DNA of 19,916 nt from Minisyncoccota bacterium. GTDB lineage: Bacteria > Patescibacteriota > Minisyncoccia > Minisyncoccales > UBA5738. A program made the position numbers and the translations under genes. The stretch covers positions 1-19,916 of the forward strand of contig JALOQL010000011.1 of NCBI GenBank assembly GCA_025453415.1, in the 5' to 3' direction. Positions 1 through 7,169 of this stretch are shown here, in pieces; position 1 is the first letter of the stretch, and each line of letters starts with the position of its first letter. The notes beneath the pieces are model-generated. The model had not been told where the DNA came from. It saw only the letters and a list, made by a program, of their open reading frames with translations, and made no database searches.

Positions 1-549
1 CTCGGGGGAGGTGTGGACCTCCAGGACGTTCTCATACCAGTAGATGTCGTCGGCGCCGGCTTCGATGGTTGCCATTTCCAGGGCTTCCTTATTTTTCATT
101 TCCGGGGTCTGGTCGTCCAATTTGATGATCACCAGGCCTTTGCGCTCGAACATCCAGCGGATCGCGCCTTCGCCCACGAGCTTGCCGCCATTCTGGTTTA
201 AAATAGTTTTGACGTCGGCAAACGCGCGGTTCTTGTTGTCGGTGATGCCTTCGACGAGAATGGCCACGTTGCCCGGGCCGTAGGCCTCGAACAGGAAATC
301 GGAAAATACCACGCCTTCCTCGGCGCCGGACGCGCGCGCGATCGCCCTCTCGATGTTATCCTTGGGCATGTTGATGCCTTTGGCCATATCCAGGGCCATG
401 CGTAGGCGCGCATTGGTGTCGGCGTTGGGGCCGCCGTCCTTGACCGCCACGGTAATGAGGCGGATCATTTTGGAAAACGCGGCGCCGCGCTTCTGGTCGG
501 CGATGTTCTTATCGTGGGCGATGGTTTTTGCGTGGGAATGTCCGGACAT
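1..549 (-). CDS. yebC: YebC/PmpR family protein, 3' end cut by the window
   Basis: The frame opens with MSGHSHAKTIAHDKNIADQK and stays open for 183 codons to the window edge. YebC/PmpR proteins are usually about 240-250 residues, so roughly the last 60 are missing. Family marks are the MSGHS start, the early K-R-G-AAFSKMIR segment, GGPNADTNARLRMAL (residues 39-53), NMPKDNIERAI (60-70) and EAYGPGNVAILVE (88-100). The family comprises soluble DNA-binding regulators; in several bacteria members are also reported to help ribosomes on difficult proline tracts. The start is fixed by the conserved N terminus. No Shine-Dalgarno sequence precedes it. The gene stands alone here, transcribed leftward, with a leader of about 80-90 bases that holds a small tandem repeat. 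Confidence 0.93.
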   Translation of the reverse strand, partial: MSGHSHAKTIAHDKNIADQKRGAAFSKMIRLITVAVKDGGPNADTNARLRMALDMAKGINMPKDNIERAIARASGAEEGVVFSDFLFEAYGPGNVAILVEGITDNKNRAFADVKTILNQNGGKLVGEGAIRWMFERKGLVIIKLDDQTPEMKNKEALEMATIEAGADDIYWYENVLEVHTSPE

Positions 550-558
550 TGTAGTAGG

Positions 559-597
559 CTCAAAGCTCAAAATTCAAAGTTCAAAATCGAAGCTTTG
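559..597. repeat. Tandem 7-bp words (YTCAAAR x4) in the yebC leader
   Basis: Four adjacent heptamers run CTCAAAG, CTCAAAA, TTCAAAG, TTCAAAA (559-586). The whole is bracketed by an inverted repeat, CAAAGCT at 561-567 against AGCTTTG at 591-597. It lies in the 5' leader of yebC. Three other spacers in this window are also built from heptamers. Confidence 0.7.
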
Positions 598-636
598 AAA
601 CGGTGAAATTTTGGCTTTAATGCGATTGTATTATTT

Positions 637-642
637 ATTATA
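637..642 (-). promoter_or_regulatory. Possible -10 box of yebC
   Basis: On the minus strand the hexamer is a perfect TATAAT, about 90 bases upstream of the yebC ATG. No convincing -35 lies 17 bases above it; only a T-rich stretch is there. This is the best -10 match upstream of the gene, but the call rests on a single box. Confidence 0.35.
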
Positions 643-668
643 GGGAGATATTTGCACAAAAAAATTAA

Positions 669-706
669 CACAAAAGTAATCTTTTGTGATGTAACCTAAT
701 ATTACA
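669..706. promoter_or_regulatory. Two adjacent inverted repeats, operator-like
   Basis: CACAAAAG (669-676) and CTTTTGTG (681-688) form a perfect 8-bp inverted repeat around TAAT. TGTAA (690-694) and TTACA (702-706) form a second one directly after it. They lie just upstream of the candidate -10 of yebC. The spacing suits a dimeric DNA-binding protein, but neither is followed by a T-run, so they are not terminators. No regulator is identified. Confidence 0.35.
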
Positions 707-784
707 CCAAAAAAGCATTTCCGTCAATAATACCGGGATGAAAGGGTGTTTTTAGGACGGCATTCTTCAAGGAGAGGTAGGGTC

Positions 785-813
785 TTGACAAGAAAAACGA
801 AATGCGCTATAAT
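785..813 (+). promoter_or_regulatory. Consensus sigma70-type promoter of the ncRNA
   Basis: TTGACA at 785-790, a 17-base spacer, and TATAAT at 808-813: both hexamers match the housekeeping consensus perfectly. Transcription should start near 819-821. No plausible protein-coding frame follows on this strand; the next plus-strand gene is at 2553, beyond a terminator and a minus-strand gene. The promoter therefore appears to serve the structured RNA. Confidence 0.85.
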
Positions 814-819
814 ACGGGA

Positions 820-984
820 GTAACGAAAATTTACCACTTTTGAAGGTAGTTTCGATAAAGAGCCTCGAAATTGGGAGTCTGGAATTTTTTACGACGGGTA
901 TTCTGGCTGCGGCTGGATTATTCCTCGGGGAATTCCAAAAATTGGGCGCAGAACCAATTTGACTCCCGATTTCGGGGTTTTTTT
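820..984 (+). ncRNA. Free-standing structured RNA with a tight three-way junction; family not recognised
   Basis: The RNA is bounded by a perfect promoter and a U7 terminator, about 165 nt in all. By hand folding: a 5' hairpin (824-828 with 850-854, then 832-835 with 845-848); a 17-bp closing helix (863-879 with 961-977, two G-U pairs, no mismatch); inside it arm 2 (880-886 with 931-937, containing a smaller helix 892-897/923-927) and arm 3 (AAATTGG 939-945 with CCAATTT 954-960, 8-base loop). The helices abut so closely that only A938 is unpaired at the junction. No sensible coding frame is present. I do not see the RNase P, tmRNA or SRP signature motifs. The size and long closing stem recall 6S RNA, but 6S is normally one long bulged hairpin, so this is only a possibility. 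Confidence 0.68.
965..984 (+). terminator. Intrinsic terminator of the ncRNA
   Basis: CCCG-ATTT-CGGG (965-976) is followed by seven T residues at 978-984. The hairpin uses the 3' strand of the 17-bp closing helix, so the two structures exclude each other. The short hairpin could form first and end transcription, with the long helix taking over in the released RNA. Confidence 0.75.
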
Positions 985-990
985 AGTACA

Positions 991-1101
991 AACATCGAAT
1001 ATCGAAATCCAAATGTCGAAACAATATCGAATTGAATTCAATTGGATTTAATTGAATTAAATTGGATTCATTGTTTCGGATTTCGATATTTGATATTGAA
1101 T
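991..1101. repeat. Palindromic spacer element, family 1, copy A
   Basis: Left arm holds AATATCGAAATCC and TCGAAACAAT (1016-1025). The right arm holds ATTGTTTCGG (1070-1079) and GGATTTCGATATT. The 44 bases between the inner arms are words such as AATTGAATTCAATTGG. It fills the gap between the ncRNA terminator and the gspE-like stop codon, ending exactly at that stop. Related copies lie near 7594, 11951 and 18062. Confidence 0.85.
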
Positions 1102-2430
1102 TTACTTTTCTGCCACTCTTCCGACTTCGTCCAAAGTGGTCGTGCCTTGCGCTACTTTGATCAGGCCGTCCTGGTACATGGTCAGCATGCCTTTCTTCTG
1201 GGCCATGGCTTTCAGGCCAGGAATCGTGGGATTGCCCAGGATGTAGCTTTGGATCTCGTCGTCGATGATGAACGCTTCGTAGATGCCCACACGGCCGTGG
1301 AAGCCGGTGTTGTTGCATTGGGCGCACCCTTTGGCGCGGGGAATCTTGAATTCTGTCCCGAATTCCGGCAGAGGAATGCCTTTTTGAGCCAATAATTCCT
1401 TGGCCGGGTCCAGCAGGGATTTGATCTCGGCCAGTTCTTCCGGGGTCGGCGCTTCCATGACGCCGCACTGCGGGCAAACCTTGCGCACCAGGCGCTGGGC
1501 CACGGCCATGTTCAGGGCCGGGCCGATATTGAACGGCTTGGCGCCCAAGCTGATGAGGCGGGCGATCGTACCGGCCGCATCGTTGGTATGGAGGGTGGAG
1601 AACACCAAGTGGCCGGTGAGCGCCGCCTGGAGGGCGATATCCGCGGTTTCCAGGTCGCGGATCTCACCAACCAGGATTACGTCCGGGTCTTGGCGCACAA
1701 TGGCGCGCAGGCCGGAAATGAAATCGTAGCCCTTATCGGGTTCGACTTGGGTCTGGGAGATGCCTTGCAGATGGTACTCGATCGGATCCTCGATGGTGAT
1801 GATTTTGATTTCGGGATTCTGAATTTGTTTCAAGAATGCGTAGAGCGTGGTTGTTTTACCGGAACCGGTCGGGCCGGTGACGATGATCATACCATTGGGA
1901 CGTCCTATCTGCTTGATGAATTCGTCGTAAAGGTCTTTGCGCAACCCCGCCTGATCCAGGCTGATTAGGCTCTTGGGGTTTAAAATTCTCATCACAACCG
2001 AATCGCCGTACTCGGTGGGCAGGACCGAGGCGCGGATTTCGACCGAGTCGGTGCCTGCCAGGATGGAAAAGCGGCCGTCCTGTGGCTTATTGCTGATATT
2101 GAGCTTCATTTCCGACAGCAGTTTGATGCGGGAAAGCAGGCCGTCGTAGGATTTGCGGGTCAGGACCATCGCGTCCTGCAGAACGCCGTCCAGGCGGACG
2201 CGCAGCTTAGCGTCGGTTTCCTGGCCTTCCAGGTGCACATCGGAAGTATCCAGGGCAATTGCGCCGGCAAGGATGATCTCGATCACCTGGGTGACGGTTG
2301 CGGCCGGGTCGCCCAATCGTTCCTGGATCTTGGCGGAGAATCCGGGCAGACCCGCCATAGTTGCTTTGAGGGATTCGATGAGCTCTTGAGAGACGGATAC
2401 CTTCTGTGTTATTTTTTGAGATGCGTCCAT
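1102..2430 (-). CDS. GspE/PilB-type secretion ATPase (type IV pilus or type II secretion)
   Basis: 442 residues. All hallmarks of the assembly ATPase are present: Walker A GPTGSGKT (186-193), Asp box ITIEDPIE (211-218), Walker B DVILVGEIRD (250-259), His box GHLVFSTLHTND (273-284), and a four-cysteine zinc site, CPQC (319-322) with CAQC (369-372). Such ATPases form hexameric rings under the inner membrane and drive pilin polymerisation. PilB proteins are usually about 560-570 residues with an N-terminal MshEN region; here only some 40 helical residues precede the ATPase N2 domain, so the protein is short. The zinc site and lack of a PilT signature favour PilB/GspE over the retraction ATPase. 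It starts at ATG 2430 with no Shine-Dalgarno site, stands alone, and is divergent from tsaE. No other pilus gene is in the window. Confidence 0.93.
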   Translation of the reverse strand: MDASQKITQKVSVSQELIESLKATMAGLPGFSAKIQERLGDPAATVTQVIEIILAGAIALDTSDVHLEGQETDAKLRVRLDGVLQDAMVLTRKSYDGLLSRIKLLSEMKLNISNKPQDGRFSILAGTDSVEIRASVLPTEYGDSVVMRILNPKSLISLDQAGLRKDLYDEFIKQIGRPNGMIIVTGPTGSGKTTTLYAFLKQIQNPEIKIITIEDPIEYHLQGISQTQVEPDKGYDFISGLRAIVRQDPDVILVGEIRDLETADIALQAALTGHLVFSTLHTNDAAGTIARLISLGAKPFNIGPALNMAVAQRLVRKVCPQCGVMEAPTPEELAEIKSLLDPAKELLAQKGIPLPEFGTEFKIPRAKGCAQCNNTGFHGRVGIYEAFIIDDEIQSYILGNPTIPGLKAMAQKKGMLTMYQDGLIKVAQGTTTLDEVGRVAEK

Positions 2431-2552
2431 ATTTGTGCGAAAATGTATATAATGTTTGCGCCGGTAGTTTTGCGGACGCGAAAGCTAAAGATTTCTTCAA
2501 ATTATCCCAGTGAGGGCCAAAAGTCAATTTTAATATAAATAAAAATACCAAC

Positions 2553-3017
2553 GTGGTTTGGCAAAAAACAACTTACGTCACCAAAAATCCCGAACAGACA
2601 AAAAAATTGGGGAATCTTTTGGCAAGATCCGTCAAGCGCGACCGCAAAAGCGGGCAGGCGCTGGTGCTGGCGCTTTCCGGCGACCTGGGCGCCGGCAAAA
2701 CTAATTTCATCCAGGGGTTCGCGCGCGGCCTGGGGATCGGGGAAACCGTGAACAGCCCCACTTTTGTGATCGCCAAGGTTTATCCGGTAAAAAAGAGCAA
2801 GTCGGGTTTCAAAAAATTCCATCATGTCGACTGTTACCGCTTGGACGATGCGGCCGACCTGGCCGAACTCGATTTCGAAAAGGTTACGGCCGACCCGGAT
2901 AATATCGTCGCGGTCGAATGGCCCAAGATCGCCGGGAAATTTTTTGGCAACAATGTTCTGCGTCTGGAATTCGAGGTGATCGGGGAGGAGGAGCGGAGGA
3001 TAACGATCAATTCCTAA
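2553..3017 (+). CDS. tsaE: tRNA threonylcarbamoyladenosine biosynthesis ATPase TsaE
   Basis: 154 residues from a GTG start. TsaE is the ATPase that works with TsaB and TsaD to place threonylcarbamoyl on A37 of ANN-decoding tRNAs. Seen here: P-loop GDLGAGKT (43-50), SPTF switch segment (68-71), HVDCYRL (91-97) and VEWP (121-124), in the usual order and length. The GTG at 2553 gives a normal N terminus. The upstream sequence is AT-rich and has no Shine-Dalgarno site. Only 2 bases separate its TAA from the next ATG, so it is almost surely co-transcribed with the exonuclease. The window also has tRNA-Ile(UAU), a natural substrate class for this modification. Confidence 0.93.
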   Translation: MVWQKTTYVTKNPEQTKKLGNLLARSVKRDRKSGQALVLALSGDLGAGKTNFIQGFARGLGIGETVNSPTFVIAKVYPVKKSKSGFKKFHHVDCYRLDDAADLAELDFEKVTADPDNIVAVEWPKIAGKFFGNNVLRLEFEVIGEEERRITINS

Positions 3018-3019
3018 AT

Positions 3020-3958
3020 ATGGCTAATAACAAAGTATTCATCGTGATCGACGGCAACTCGGTGGTGCACCGGGCGTTCCATGCTTTGCCCATGCTGACC
3101 GGCAAGGACGGCGCGCCGGCAGGCGCGGTCTACGGATTTGCGCTGGCGCTGTTCAAGGCGGTGGAAGATTTTCATCCCGATTACATTGCGGCGTGTTTTG
3201 ATACCAAGGCGCCGACTTTCCGGCACAAAGAATTCGAGAACTACAAGGCTCAGCGCCCCGAAACTCCCAAGACACTGATCCCGCAATTCGAAAAGCTGCG
3301 CCACTTGCTCCAAGATTTCGGGGTGGAGGTTTTTTCTCAGGACGGGTTTGAGGCCGATGATCTGATCGCCTCGGTCATCGCGGCGGCAAAAAAGGATCCG
3401 CAAAGCGGCCAGGTCGATTTTTACATCCTGACCGGCGACTATGACAGTCTGCAGCTTGTCGGCGGCAACGTCCGGGCTTTTATTATCAACCGGGGGGTCA
3501 AGAACGCGGTGCTTTATGACGCAAAAAAAGTGAAGGAAGCTTTCGGGGTTATGCCCGGCCAGATCACCGACCTGAAGGCTTTGGCCGGCGACTCGTCGGA
3601 CAATATTCCCGGTGCGCCCGGCATCGGGCCCAAGGGCGCGGTGGAGATTTTGGCGAATTGCGACCATTTGGAAGACATTTATGCCGCCAGCGAGGCGGGC
3701 GAAAAGACATGCTTGGGCGGCACGACCCACGCCCGGAACCTGGAAAAGATACTTTTGGAAAATAAGGCAACGATTCTGCGGTTCAAAAAAATCGTGACCA
3801 TGCTTGACGACGCGCCGGTGGGGCCGGTTTTCGAAAGATGTGCCTTTGGCAATTTTTCTGGTCCGCGTCCCGCCGAAGCGCTGCGCGAGCTGGGTTTTGT
3901 CAGCCTCATCAAAAGACTGGGGCCGCCGGCGACGAGCCGCAACGCGACTTTGTTTTAA
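3020..3958 (+). CDS. Stand-alone 5'-3' exonuclease (PolA N-terminal domain type)
   Basis: 312 residues, equal to the exonuclease part of DNA polymerase I with no polymerase part after it. The acidic metal ligands are visible: D11 in VIDGNS, D61 in CFDTKAPTFRH, E111/D113/D114 in GFEADDLIA, D140/D142 in TGDYDS, and D191/D194 in AGDSSDNIPG. The last runs into the helix-3-turn-helix motif PGIGPKGA (200-207). The protein should remove RNA primers and 5' flaps in replication and repair. Start chosen: ATG 3020, which gives the canonical N terminus MANNKVFIVIDGNS. The frame is open further upstream but overlaps tsaE there and encodes nothing familiar. A separate polymerase would have to be encoded elsewhere. 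Confidence 0.92.
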   Translation: MANNKVFIVIDGNSVVHRAFHALPMLTGKDGAPAGAVYGFALALFKAVEDFHPDYIAACFDTKAPTFRHKEFENYKAQRPETPKTLIPQFEKLRHLLQDFGVEVFSQDGFEADDLIASVIAAAKKDPQSGQVDFYILTGDYDSLQLVGGNVRAFIINRGVKNAVLYDAKKVKEAFGVMPGQITDLKALAGDSSDNIPGAPGIGPKGAVEILANCDHLEDIYAASEAGEKTCLGGTTHARNLEKILLENKATILRFKKIVTMLDDAPVGPVFERCAFGNFSGPRPAEALRELGFVSLIKRLGPPATSRNATLF

Positions 3959-3980
3959 CATCAACTCTTTGATGTTAAAA
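3953..3980. repeat. Perfect 12-bp palindrome over the exonuclease stop codon
   Basis: TTTTAACATCAA (3953-3964) and TTGATGTTAAAA (3969-3980) flank the loop CTCT. The left arm contains the TAA of the exonuclease. No T-run follows on either strand, so this is a weak terminator at best. The right arm ends in TAAAAT (3976-3981), a fair -10 about 27 bases above the sensor ATG, so an operator role is also possible. Confidence 0.6.
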
Positions 3981-4007
3981 TGAACATAAGAAATTGTTGG
4001 TATTTCT

Positions 4008-5264
4008 ATGGTTTTTTTTGACATTGCCAGTATTTACAATATTGCCGCGCTGGTCGATAAACTGATCCTGTTTTTGATCAACGCGGTCGGGATAGAGCTG
4101 GTTTTGTGGGCCTACGTGGCCAACCGCTATACCCGTCCCAGCCGGTCTCTGCTGTTCTGGGTCGTTGCCGTGCTTTTATGGGTAGATCTGGACGCAGCCA
4201 GCGCGCTGGCGCCCACCTATCTGGTGCAGGCGAATTCGTTCGCGATCGCGCTTTGGGCGCAGCGGGCACTGATGGCAATGCTGGCGGTGTTCTTTGCCGG
4301 GTTCTACATTTTTTGTCTTCACTTTCCGGCGAAAAATTATTTCGATAAGACTCGGCGCGGTAAGGAAAACCTGCAGATCGCGGCTTGGACTTTTTTCTTT
4401 TTGCTTTCTTTTACGCCGTTGGTGGTTAAAGATGTTGCGGTTAACGGCGCTTTGCCGATGGCATTGTGGTTTATGCCCGGACCGATGTTCTGGGTATATG
4501 CGATCTTCGCTTTTCTGACGCTGGTGTTTTCCTTCGCGGACCTGTCGAAGAACCTGCGTTTTGCCGACGCGGGCAAACGTGACGTGGCGCGGTTTTGGGC
4601 GCTGAGCGCCGGGCTTTTCGGGATCACCAACCTCCTTTTTAATATTGTCGGCGCGGTTTTTGGCGGAATCCTGGGCTATATCGGTTTCTTTTCGCTCTTC
4701 GCCGATTATGCGGTGATAGCCTTGCTGGGATACCTGGCCTACCAGGCGGCGCACGAAAAACTTTTCGGCATTAAGGTAATCCTGGTCGAGATATTCGTCG
4801 GCCTGATGGGAGCGATTTTGGCGGTTCTGCCATTCTTCATTGAAGTTATATGGCAGCAAGCGCTGCTTTTCATCCTGTTCGCGCTTTTTTGCGGGTTTGG
4901 CTATCTGTTGATAAAGAGCACCATCAACGAGTACCGGGAAAAGGAGCAGTTGGAATTGCGCGTAGCCGATCGTACCAAGGAGTTGCAGTCGGCCAAGCTT
5001 AATCTCGAGGAAGCCAATTCAGTGTTGGAGATCCGCGTCAAGGCGCGGACACGCGAATTGGAAAAGCTCAACCGCACCCTGGAGGAAAAGATTGCCGGGC
5101 GCACCAACGACCTGGAAGCCAAGATCAGGGACCTGGAAAAATTCCAGCGCATTACTGTCGGCCGGGAGTTGAAAATGATCGAGCTTAAAAAAGAGATCGA
5201 ATTTTTGCGCGCATCGATAAATAAAGCGGAGGACGCGCCCTCCGGTATGGCCCAAAACCAATGA
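4008..5264 (+). CDS. Multi-pass membrane sensor with cytoplasmic coiled coil and no kinase domain
   Basis: 418 residues. About nine hydrophobic helices lie between residues 14 and 303 (roughly 14-38, 47-68, 84-106, 124-145, 155-177, 197-218, 222-245, 256-280, 284-303). This resembles the 7TM-type input regions of some histidine kinases. A charged coiled coil (308-405) follows with repeated R-V/I-x-x-R-T-x-E/D-L units (RVADRTKEL, RVKARTREL, KIAGRTNDL). The protein then ends without any HisKA or HATPase domain. Its last four bases are shared with the next ORF (ATGA), so translation is coupled to the soluble kinase. Residues 333-373 align without gaps to residues 64-104 of that kinase, 23 of 41 identical by eye. 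I infer the sensing half of a two-protein kinase; the stimulus is unknown. Confidence 0.82.
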   Translation: MVFFDIASIYNIAALVDKLILFLINAVGIELVLWAYVANRYTRPSRSLLFWVVAVLLWVDLDAASALAPTYLVQANSFAIALWAQRALMAMLAVFFAGFYIFCLHFPAKNYFDKTRRGKENLQIAAWTFFFLLSFTPLVVKDVAVNGALPMALWFMPGPMFWVYAIFAFLTLVFSFADLSKNLRFADAGKRDVARFWALSAGLFGITNLLFNIVGAVFGGILGYIGFFSLFADYAVIALLGYLAYQAAHEKLFGIKVILVEIFVGLMGAILAVLPFFIEVIWQQALLFILFALFCGFGYLLIKSTINEYREKEQLELRVADRTKELQSAKLNLEEANSVLEIRVKARTRELEKLNRTLEEKIAGRTNDLEAKIRDLEKFQRITVGRELKMIELKKEIEFLRASINKAEDAPSGMAQNQ

Positions 5265-6691
5265 GCCCGGAAACCAACCTCAATAATCGAAATCAGGGCT
5301 ATCCGCCGCTGAGCCTTAGCGCCAAAGACGATCTTGCTTCTGAGATCGATAGTTTGCGCGGACAGATCGCCGCCCGCGACATGGAGCTGGTGCGCTTGAA
5401 GGAGCGGCGCGACGCCGAGGTCAGGGAATTAAACGAGGTCAAGGTCCAGCTGGAAGAGGCCAAAAGCATCCTGGAGATCAAGGTCACGGCCAAGACCAAG
5501 GAATTGCGCGAGCTGGCCGATACCCTGGAAAAACAGGTTGACGACCGGACGCGCGAATTGCGGGCCAAAATCGAAGAATCCGAAAGTTCCCGCGTGGCGC
5601 TGATGAACATGCTGGAGGATATGGAAGATTTGCGCCGTCGCGCCGAGGCGGAAAAAGAAAAGACCCTGGCAATCATCACCAATTTTTCCGACGGCCTGAT
5701 TTTTTTCGATTCTCTGGACTATTTTTCGCTGGCCAATCCCCAGATCGAGAATTATTTTTCCGCGACCAAGGACGATATCCGCCGCTGTATCGGCAAAAAG
5801 ATATCCGAGATGAGCAAGGTCGCGGCGTTCAAGCCGCTTACCGACCTGATGGGGCAGGCGCTGCGGCAGATATCGCGCAAGGAGCTTTTTCTGAGCGAGA
5901 CCAAATTTTTCGAAATCAGCTCGCTCGAAGTGCGCAGCCGCCAGGAAAAGATCGGTACGCTGGTCATTGTTCACGACGTCAGCCGCGAAAAAGCCATCGA
6001 AAGGATGAAAACGGAGTTTGTTTCCATTGCGGCGCACCAATTGCGCACGCCGATATCCGCGATCAAATGGACACTGCGGATGATTCTGGACGGGGATCTG
6101 GGGCCGATCAACGATGAGCAGCGTGACTTTTTGGAAAAGACCTATAAATCCAACGAACGGATGATCAATCTGATCAACGACCTGCTTAACGTCACCCGGA
6201 TCGAGGAAGGCCGCCACATTTACAATCTGGGGATGGAAAATTTCGGCGTCGTGATCGAAGGCTTGGTCGGCAACTACGCCGACATCCTGAAGCAGAAAAA
6301 CCTCAACTTGCATTTTGCCAAGCCGGGTCAGGCTCTGCCGCAGGTTAAGATCGACCCGGAAAAGATGCGCCTGGCGATCGCCAATTTCATCGAGAACGCG
6401 ATCAAATACACTCCGGCTGGCGGCGATATCTTCATGGAAGTTTTGGTCCGGGGCGACGAGATCCAGACCTCGGTGCGGGATACGGGCATCGGCATCATCA
6501 AGGACCAGCAAAGCCGCATTTTCACCAAATACTTCCGCGGCTCCAACGCCCTGAAGACGGAAACCGAAGGAACAGGCCTGGGGCTGTTCATCGCCAAGAA
6601 CATCATCGAAACGCATGGCGGCAAGGTTTGGTTCGCTTCCGAGGAAGGCAAGGGGACAACTTTCTACTTTACCGTGCCGGTGGCCAAATAA
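5261..6691 (+). CDS. Soluble sensor histidine kinase: coiled coil, PAS-like, HisKA, HATPase
   Basis: 476 residues with no membrane helix. Order: coiled coil about 25-135, with units IKVTAKTKEL and KQVDDRTREL; PAS-like region about 136-240, beginning AIITNFSDGLIFFD; HisKA with H259 in FVSIAAHQLRTPISAIKW; HATPase with N box FIENAIKYT (376-384), G1 DTGIGI (407-412), F box IFTKYFR (420-426) and G2 GTGLGL (437-442). All residues needed for autophosphorylation are present. It overlaps the membrane sensor by 4 bases and precedes two response regulators. The obvious reading is that the coiled coil docks on the sensor and that phosphate passes to one or both regulators. Confidence 0.92.
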   Translation: MSPETNLNNRNQGYPPLSLSAKDDLASEIDSLRGQIAARDMELVRLKERRDAEVRELNEVKVQLEEAKSILEIKVTAKTKELRELADTLEKQVDDRTRELRAKIEESESSRVALMNMLEDMEDLRRRAEAEKEKTLAIITNFSDGLIFFDSLDYFSLANPQIENYFSATKDDIRRCIGKKISEMSKVAAFKPLTDLMGQALRQISRKELFLSETKFFEISSLEVRSRQEKIGTLVIVHDVSREKAIERMKTEFVSIAAHQLRTPISAIKWTLRMILDGDLGPINDEQRDFLEKTYKSNERMINLINDLLNVTRIEEGRHIYNLGMENFGVVIEGLVGNYADILKQKNLNLHFAKPGQALPQVKIDPEKMRLAIANFIENAIKYTPAGGDIFMEVLVRGDEIQTSVRDTGIGIIKDQQSRIFTKYFRGSNALKTETEGTGLGLFIAKNIIETHGGKVWFASEEGKGTTFYFTVPVAK

Positions 6692-6728
6692 TGCGACACG
6701 ACAATGGGTTGAATCTGCCGATCTAGCC

Positions 6729-6757
6729 TTGTTTCTTTTGCGCCAAGAGTTTAAAAT
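6729..6757 (+). promoter_or_regulatory. Candidate promoter giving a leaderless first response-regulator mRNA
   Basis: TTGTTT (6729-6734), 17-base spacer, TAAAAT (6752-6757). The ATG at 6766 follows after 8 bases, so a start 7-9 bases past the -10 would fall at or next to the A of ATG. The hexamers are only fair, so confidence is moderate. Confidence 0.4.
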
Positions 6758-6765
6758 ATAAAGAA

Positions 6766-7131
6766 ATGGATACAAATATCCTGCTTATCGAGGACGAGGA
6801 GGTTATCATCCGGTTGCTGAGCCGCAAGCTGGCGAGTATGGGCTACAACGTTATACTGGCGATGGACGGCCAGGAAGGCCTGGAAAAGATGAGGGAATCT
6901 TGCCCTGACCTGGTTCTGCTGGACATCATTATGCCCCAGAAGGGAGGGTTTGAGGTGTTGGAGGAAATGAAAAGGGATGCCGACCTTGCCAAAGTTCCGG
7001 TGATCATTATTTCCAATTCGGGTCAGCCCTTGGAGCTTGAGCGGGCTAAAAGGCTCGGCGTAACCGACTGGCTGGTGAAAACGGAGTTTGACCCCAAGGA
7101 GGTCGTGCAAAAGATAAAGAAATATCTGTAG
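6766..7131 (+). CDS. Single-domain response regulator (CheY-like), first of two
   Basis: 121 residues, one receiver domain and nothing else. Acidic pocket E9/D10, phospho-acceptor D53 in LVLLDIIMP, switch S83 in IIISNSG and conserved K105 in WLVKTEF are all in place. With no output domain it must act by protein contact or as a phosphate carrier. It lies 74 bases after the histidine kinase and 38 before a second regulator. Candidate targets in view include the pilus-type ATPase, but nothing in the sequence shows that link. Confidence 0.92.
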   Translation: MDTNILLIEDEEVIIRLLSRKLASMGYNVILAMDGQEGLEKMRESCPDLVLLDIIMPQKGGFEVLEEMKRDADLAKVPVIIISNSGQPLELERAKRLGVTDWLVKTEFDPKEVVQKIKKYL

Positions 7132-7169
7132 TCACGGTCCGCGCGACGCTCGGCGGATTAGAAAATCCA

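Noticed and set aside
820..984. Calling the structured RNA a SRP RNA, RNase P RNA or tmRNA
   Set aside because: No GGAAG-type SRP loop with AGCAGC, no RNase P GAGGAAAGTCC core and no tRNA-like end is present; the size is also wrong for RNase P and tmRNA. 6S remains possible but is not shown.
2918..3019. Upstream start for the exonuclease overlapping tsaE
   Set aside because: The added 34 residues lie within the tsaE coding region in another frame and resemble no family; ATG 3020 begins the conserved domain directly.
3014..4024. 336-codon open frame on the minus strand opposite the exonuclease
   Set aside because: The plus strand encodes all metal ligands of the 5'-3' exonuclease; the antisense translation shows no known domain and spans a palindromic spacer.
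5429..6775. 448-codon open frame on the minus strand opposite the histidine kinase
   Set aside because: It is the antisense shadow of a GC-rich coding frame; the plus-strand product has every kinase motif, while the minus product has none.
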